In this document: positions 57,521 to 64,000 of the stretch, one piece after another
How the letters are laid out: every line of letters starts with the position of its first letter
How positions within the stretch are numbered: position 1 is the first letter of the stretch
Source of the DNA: Symsagittifera roscoffensis
Lineage: Eukaryota > Xenacoelomorpha > Acoela > Convolutidae
Assembly: GCF_963678635.1 (NCBI RefSeq)
Contig: NC_087067.1
Location: 33,144,401-33,208,400 of the forward strand
Length of the DNA: 64,000 bases
Reading direction: 5' to 3'
Program-made: the position numbers and the translations under genes
The notes under the pieces: generated by a model
The model's input: only the letters and a program-made list of their open reading frames with translations
Told to the model about the DNA's origin: nothing
Databases searched by the model: none

Positions 57521-57639
57521 GCCTACGACCATACCATGTTGAATGCACCGGTTCTCGTCCGATCACCGAAGTTAAGCAACATTGGGCCTGGTTAGTACTT
57601 GGATGGGAGACCGCCTGGGAACACCAGGTGTTGTAGGCT
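57521..57639 (+). rRNA. 5S rRNA
   Basis: Full-length consensus gene, the first after the LINE. Confidence 0.97.
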
Positions 57640-58800
57640 TTTATTTAAAGCAAAAGTAATTCTTTTACTCTTATGCGCTAAGAGTTATTGCTGTTTAAAG
57701 TTCGGTGATGTCAAAAAGTTAGGCCTAATCGAGCATGGTGCAAAAATTTTCAATGGGTCAAATTTTGGCCAAAACAAAAAAAAACCGAAAAATTTCTTTT
57801 GCAGTATCAATTTTGTGTACAATCAGCTGCTGATAGGTCAAAAATAATGAAGATAACTTTTGGGGTTTTTGAGTTATAGCCTTTTGAATTTCGGTGATGT
57901 CAAAAAAATAAGCCCAATCGAGCCTGGTGAATTGCGCGAACGGCCATAACTTGCCCAAAAATTTTAAAATTTCCAAATTTTATTTTTTGGATCACAAGAT
58001 CATAGTCAAATCTTGGAGGACTGAGAAAATGAACCAATTTCGTCGGTCGAACACAAAGTTATAAGCTTTTGAAATATCGGTGATACCTAAAAGTTAAGCC
58101 TAATCGAGCGTGGTGCAAAAAATGAAATTTTCAAAATTTTTGTTTTTTTTTTCGTTCAAAGTTCATTGTTTTCATCTTGTTTCAAAAATTTGAGCTCAGG
58201 AAAATTCCAACGAGCCCAAAACGACGTTTGTGGCTCAAGTGTACGTGGAGTAATCATCATTTGAAAATTTGGGGGGACCCCAATTTCGGCCATTTTGGAC
58301 GAAAATCGGCCTAAAAGCTAACTTTTACGTTGGTGCAATTTTTTTTCTTGCATTTTTCAAGAGAATTGGGCTGCCCTCCGCTGTCGCAGAGGGCATTCAA
58401 AGAAAACTTATCAAATAGATTTGAATACTTACCTAATTAATAAGTTTATCACAACAATTAGGCTAAAAGCAACTGACAGTATCCTGACTGGTATTCAATC
58501 ATATGCCACTTACAGTGGATGTGCGGCTATCATGCCATAGATGGTCATTCAAGGCACCTTGTACACGCTCCATAGGTTTTGACCAGCTGATTTGGCCATA
58601 AAACACATTGGGCCAAAAAAGTTCCAAACAATGTCAATTTTCAGTATTTTGTTTGAAATGCATAAATTATAACGTGAGCGTGCAAAATTTTACATGGTAT
58701 AAGAGCATATTTTTACTCTCGCGCGAGGGCGAGTGTTTTAAAAGTAATGTACATAGACATAAGCTAGTAAGGATATAAATGAAAGCGGAGTAACTCAAAT

Positions 58801-58919
58801 GCCTACGACCATACCATGTTGAATGCACCGGTTCTCGTCCGATCACCGAAGTTAAGCAACATTGGGCCTGGTTAGTACTTGGATGGGAGACCGCCTGGGA
58901 ACACCAGGTGTTGTAGGCT
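58801..58919 (+). rRNA. 5S rRNA
   Basis: Full-length consensus gene; its downstream spacer shares the CGAGCATGGTGC change with the previous unit. Confidence 0.97.
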
Positions 58920-60078
58920 TTTATTTAAAGCAAAAGTAATTCTTTTACTCTTATGCGCTAAGAGTTATTGCTGTTTAAAGTTCGGTGATGTCAAAAAGTT
59001 AGGCCTAATCGAGCATGGTGCAAAAATTTTCAATGGGTCAAATTTTGGCCAAAACAAAAAAAAACCGAAAAATTTCTTTTGCAGTATCAATTTTGTGTAC
59101 AATCAGCTGCTGATAGGTCAAAAATAATGGAGATAACTTTTGGGGTCTTTGAGTTATAGCCTTTTGAATTTCGGTGATGTCAAAAAAATAAGCCCAATCG
59201 AGCCTGGTGAATTGCGCGAACGGCCATAACTTGCCCAAAAATTTTAAAATTTCCAAATTTTATTATTTGGATCACAAGATCATAGTCAAATCTTGGGGGA
59301 CTGAGAAAATGAACCAATTTCGTCGGTCCAACACAAAGTTATAAGCTTTTGAAATCTCGGTGATTCCAAAAAGTTAAGCCTAATCGAGCGTGGTGCAAAA
59401 AAAGAAATTTTCAAAATGTTTGTTTTTTTTTCGTTCAAAGTTAATTTTTTTCATCTTGTTTCATAATTTTGAGCTCAGGAAAATTCCAACGAGCCCAAAA
59501 CGACGTTTGTAGCTCAAGTGTACGTGGAGTAATCATCAGTTGAAAATTTGGGGGGACCCGAATTTCGGCCATTTTGGACGAAAATCGGCCTAAAAGCTAA
59601 CTTTTACGTTAGTGCAATTTTTTTCTTGCATTTTTCAAGAGAATTGGGCTGCCCTCCGCTGTGGCAGAGTGCATTCAAAGAAAACTTATCAAATAGATTT
59701 GAATACTTACCTATTTAATAAGTTTATCACAACAATTAGGCTAAAAGCAACTGACAGTATCCTGGCTGGTATTCAATCATATGCCACTTACAGTGGATGT
59801 GCGGCTATCATGCCATAGATGGTCATTCAAGGCACCATGTACACGCTCCATAGGTTTTGACCAGGTGATTTGGCCATAAAACACATTGGGCCAAAAAAAT
59901 TCCAAACATTGTCAATTTTCAGTATTTTGTTTGAAGTGCATAAATTATAACGTGAGCTTGCAAAATTTTACATGGTATAAGAGCATATTTTTACTCTCGC
60001 GCGAGGGCGAGTGTTTTAAAAGTAATGTACATAGACATAAGCTAGTAAGGATATAAATGAAAGCGGAGTAACTCAAAT

Positions 60079-60197
60079 GCCTACGACCATACCAAGTTGA
60101 ATGCACCGGTTCTCGTCCGATCACCGAAGTTAAGCAACATTGGGCCTGGTTAGTACTTGGATGGGAGACCGCCTGGGAACACCAGGTGTTGTAGGCT
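60079..60197 (+). rRNA. 5S rRNA, variant T17A
   Basis: Full length; ACCAAGTTG replaces ACCATGTTG. Confidence 0.96.
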
Positions 60198-61348
60198 TTT
60201 ATTTAAAGCAAAAGAATTTCTTTTACTTTTATGCGCTAAGAGTTATTGCTGTTTAAAGTTCGGTGATGTCAAAAAGTTAAGCCTAATCGAGCGTGGTGCA
60301 AAAATTTTCAATGGGTCAAATTTTGGCCAAAACAAAAGAAAACCGAAAAATTTCTTTTGCAGTATCAATTTTGTGTACAATCAACTGCTGATAGGTCAAA
60401 AATAATGGAGATAACTTTTGGGGTCTTTGAGTTATAGCCTTTTGAATTTCGGTGATGTCAAAAAAATATGCCCAATCGAGCCTGGTGAATTGCGCGAACG
60501 GCCATAACTTGCCCAAAAATTTTAAAATTTCCAAATTTTATTATTTGGATCACAAGATCATAGTCAAATCTTGGGGGACTGAGAAAATGAACCAATTTCG
60601 TCGGTCCAACACAAAGTTATAAGCTTTTGAAATCTCGGTGATACCAAAAAGTTAAGCCTAATCGAGCGTGGTGCAAAAAATGAAATTTTCAAAATTTTTG
60701 TTTTTTTTTTCGTGCAAAGTTCATTTTTTTCATCTTGTTTCATAAATTTGAGCTCAGGACAATTCCAACGAGCCCAAAACGACGTTTGTAGCTCAAGTGT
60801 ACGTGGAGTAATCATCCGTTGAAAATTTGGGGGGACCCGAATTTCGGCCATTTTGGACGAAAATCGGCCTAAAAGCTAACTTTTAAGTTAGTGCAATTTT
60901 TTTTCTTGCATTTTTCAAGAGAATTGGGCTGCCCTCCGCTGTCGCAGAGTGCATTCAAAGAAAACTTATCAAATAGATTTGAATACTTACCTATTTAATT
61001 AGTTTATCACAACAATTAGACAATTAGTATCCTGGCTGGTATTCAATCATATGCCACTTACAGTGGATGTGCGGCTATCATGCCATAGATGGTCATTCAA
61101 GGCACCTTGTACACGCTCCATAGGTTTTGACCAGCTGATTTGGCCATAAAACACATTGGGCCAAAAAAATTCCAAACAATGTCAATTTTTAGTATTTTGT
61201 TTGAAATGCATAAATTATAACGTGAGCGTGCAAAATTTTACATGGTATAAGAGCATATTTTTACTCTCGCGCGAGGGCGAGTGTTTTAAAAGTAATGTAC
61301 ATAGACATAAACTAGTAAGGATATAAATGAAAGCGGAGTAACTCAAAT

Positions 61349-61467
61349 GCCTACGACCATACCATGTTGAATGCACCGGTTCTCGTCCGATCACCGAAGT
61401 TAAGCAACATTGGGCCTGGTTAGTACTTGGATGGGAGACCGCCTGGGAACACCAGGTGTTGTAGGCT
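61349..61467 (+). rRNA. 5S rRNA
   Basis: Full-length consensus gene; the spacer just upstream carries the filler-type scar at 61012-61028. Confidence 0.97.
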
Positions 61468-61821
61468 TTTATTTAAAGCAAAAGTAATTCTTTTACTTTT
61501 TTGCGCTAAGAGTTATTGCTGTTTAAAGTTCGGTGATGTCAAAAAGTTAAGCCTAATCGAGCGTGGGGCAAAAATTCTCAATGGGTCAAATTTTGGCCAA
61601 AACAAAAGAAAACCGAAAAATTTCTTTTGCAGTATCAATTTTGTGTACAATCAGCTGCTGATAGGTCAAAAATAATGGAGATAACTTTTGGGGTCTTTGA
61701 GTTATAGCCTTTTGAATTTCGGTGATGTCAAAAAAATAAGCCCAGTCGAGCCTGGTGAATTGCGCGAACGGCCATAACTTGCCCAAAAATTTTAAAATTT
61801 CCAAATTTTATTATTTGGATC

Positions 61822-61970
61822 ATAAATTATAGCCTTGAGTTATAGCCTTTTGAATTTCGGTGATGTCAAAAAAATAAGCCCAGTCGAGCCTGGTGAATTG
61901 CGCGAACGGCCATAACTTGCCCAAAAATTTTAAAATTTCCAAATTTTATTATTTGGATCACAAGATCATA
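61822..61970 (+). repeat. Internal duplication in one 5S spacer
   Basis: A segment starting TTGAGTTATAGCCTTTTGAA is repeated within this unit. Both copies carry CCCAGTCGAGCC, a change from the usual CCCAATCGAGCC, so one was copied from the other. The join has short filler (CATAAATTATAGCC). It explains the 1415-bp unit. Confidence 0.85.
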
Positions 61971-62763
61971 GTCAAATCTTGGGGGACTGAGAAAATGAAC
62001 CAATTTCGTCGGTCCAACACAAAGTTATGAGCTTTTGAAATCTCGGTGATACCAAAAAGTTAAGCCTAATCGAGCGTGGTGCAAAAAATGAAATTTTCAA
62101 AATTTTTGTTTTTTTTCGTTCAAAGTTCATTTTTTTCATCTGGTTTCATAAATTTGAGCTCAGGAAAATTCCAACGAGCCCAAAACGACGTTTGTAGCTC
62201 AAGTGTACGTGGAGTAATCATCAGTTGAAAATTTGGGGGGACCCGAATTTCGGCCATTTTGGACGAAAATCGGCCTAAAAGCTAACTTTTAAGTTAGTGC
62301 AATTTTTTTCTTGCATTTTTCAAGAGAATTGGGCTGCCCTCCGCTGTCGCAGAGTGCATTCAAAGAAAACTTAGCAAATAGATTTGAATACTTACCTATT
62401 TAATAAGTTTATAACAACAATTAGGCTAAAAGCAACTGACAGTATCCTGGCTGGTATTCAATCATATGCCACTTACAGTGGATGTGCGGCTATCATGCCA
62501 TAGATGGTCATTCAAGGCACCTTGTACACGCTCCATAGGTTTTGACCAGCTGATTTGGCCATAAAACACATTGGGCCAAAAAAATTCCAAACAATGTCAA
62601 TTTTCAGTATTTTGTTTGAAATGCATAAATTATAACGTGAGCGTGCAAAATTTTACATAGTATAAGAGCATATTTTTACTCTCGCGCGAGGGCGAGTGTT
62701 TTAAAAGTAATGTACATAGACATAAGCTAGTAAGGATATAAATGAAAGCGGAGTAACTCAAAT

Positions 62764-62882
62764 GCCTACGACCATACCATGTTGAATGCACCGGTTCTCG
62801 TCCGATCACCGAAGTTAAGCAACATTGGGCCTGGTTAGTACTTGGATGGGAGACCGCCTGGGAACACCAGGTGTTGTAGGCT
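62764..62882 (+). rRNA. 5S rRNA
   Basis: Full-length consensus gene. Confidence 0.97.
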
Positions 62883-64000
62883 TTTATTTAAAGCAAAAGT
62901 AATTCTTTTACTTTTATGCGCAAAGAGTTATTGCTGTTTAAAGTTCAGTGATCTCAAAAAGTTAAGCCTAATCGAGCGTGGTGCAAAAATTTTCAATGGG
63001 TCAAATTTTGGCCAAAACAAAAGAAAACCGAAAAATTTCTTTTGCAGTATCAATTTTGAGTACAATCAGCTGCTGATAGGTCAAAAATAATGGAGATAAC
63101 TTTTGGGGTCTTTGAGTTATAGCCTTTTGAATTTCGGTGATGTCAAAAAAATAAGCCCAATGGAGCCTGGTGAATTGCGCGAACGGCCATAACTTGCCCA
63201 AAAATTGTAAAATTTCCAATTTTTATTATTTGGATCACAAGATCATAGTCAAATCTTGGGGGACTGAGAAAATGAACCAATTTCGTCGGTCCAACACAAA
63301 GTTATAAGCTTTTGAAATCTCGGTGATACCAAAAAGTTAAGCCTAATCGAGCGTGGTGCAAAAAATGAAATTTTCAAAATTTTTGTTTTTTTTCCGTTCA
63401 AAGTTCATTTTTTTCATCTTGTTTCATAAATTTGAGCTCAGGACAATTCCAACGAGCCCAAAACGACGTTCGTAGCTCAACGAAAAATTGGGGGGACCCG
63501 AATTTCGGCCATTTTGGACGAAAATCGGCCTAAAAGCTAACTTTTAAGTTAGTGCAATTTTTTTTCTTGCATTTTTCAAGAGAATTGGGCTGCCCTCCGC
63601 TGTCGCAGAGTGCATTCAAAGAAAACTTATCAAATAGATTTGAATACTTACCTATTTAATAATTTTATCACAACAATTAGGCTAAAAGCAACTGACAGTA
63701 TCCTGGCTGGTATTCAATCATATGCCACTTACAGTGGATGTGCGGCTTTCATGCCATAGATGGTCATTCAAGGCACCTTGTACTCGCTCCATAGGTTTTG
63801 ACCAGCTGATTTGGCCATAAAACACATTGGGCCAAAAAAATTCCAAACAATGTCAATTTTCAGTATTTTGTTTGAAATGCATAAATTATAACGTGAGCGT
63901 GCAAAATTTTACATGGTATAAGAGCATAGTTTTACTCTCGCGCGAGGGCGAGTGTTTTGAAAGTAATGTACATATACATAAGCTAGTAAGGATATAAATG

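Larger units (their letters stand above)
57166..64000 (+). repeat. 5S rDNA tandem array, right arm
   Basis: Five 5S copies with unit lengths 1280, 1278, 1270 and 1415 bp. The long unit (61349 to 62764) carries an internal duplication near 61822-61970. The window ends at the TATA-like region of a further unit. Spacer content is as in the left arm and holds no protein gene. Confidence 0.95.

Noticed and set aside
1..64000. CRISPR-like regular repeats
   Set aside because: The repeats are whole 1.27-kb rDNA units and spacer sub-repeats, not short repeats with unique spacers, and the DNA is eukaryotic.

Overview
This window is AT-rich nuclear DNA from a eukaryote. It is a long tandem array of 5S rRNA genes interrupted by two retroelements. 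The 119-nt 5S gene has an arthropod/nematode-like sequence and a TATA-like box just upstream, and the insertions are a Ty3/gypsy-type LTR element with an envelope-like gene and an APE-type LINE. Together these suggest an invertebrate animal, probably a protostome. I cannot name the species.

Layout. (1) 1-3692: three 5S repeat units of about 1.28 kb. (2) 3693-22620: an 18.9-kb LTR retroelement on the plus strand with 410-bp LTRs (one difference seen between them), TG...CA ends and a 4-bp target duplication CTAA. (3) 22621-51606: 24 more 5S copies. They include a run of three half-length units (about 659 bp) whose 5S genes are cut at nucleotide 95. (4) 51607-57165: a 5.6-kb LINE on the minus strand with a 19-bp target duplication, decayed by frameshifts and stops. 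(5) 57166-64000: five more 5S copies. In total I count 29 full-length 5S genes and 3 truncated ones, all on the plus strand.

The LTR element is the most unusual object. Its gene order is: 5' LTR, candidate primer site, 1.2-kb leader with two poly-C tracts and repeated motifs, a small basic protein, a 2108-residue Gag-protease-RT-RNase H polyprotein, an integrase in the -1 frame, a 0.6-kb gap, two small membrane proteins, a 377-codon reading frame with no ATG/GTG/TTG/CTG codon, an 872-residue envelope-like glycoprotein, and a 601-residue protein of unknown type. After the last stop comes an intron-like segment, then a 1.5-kb 3' region with palindromes and paired hairpins, and the 3' LTR. Neighbouring genes are chained by short overlaps, twice as ATGA. 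The layout looks like a complex retrovirus, and the near-identical LTRs imply a young insertion.

The 5S units are close to identical but carry shared private variants, dimeric duplication blocks, small deletions and one internal duplication, as expected from unequal exchange. The LINE insertion site in the spacer coincides with two other, templated-looking repair scars in other units, which hints that the LINE endonuclease cuts this spacer position repeatedly.
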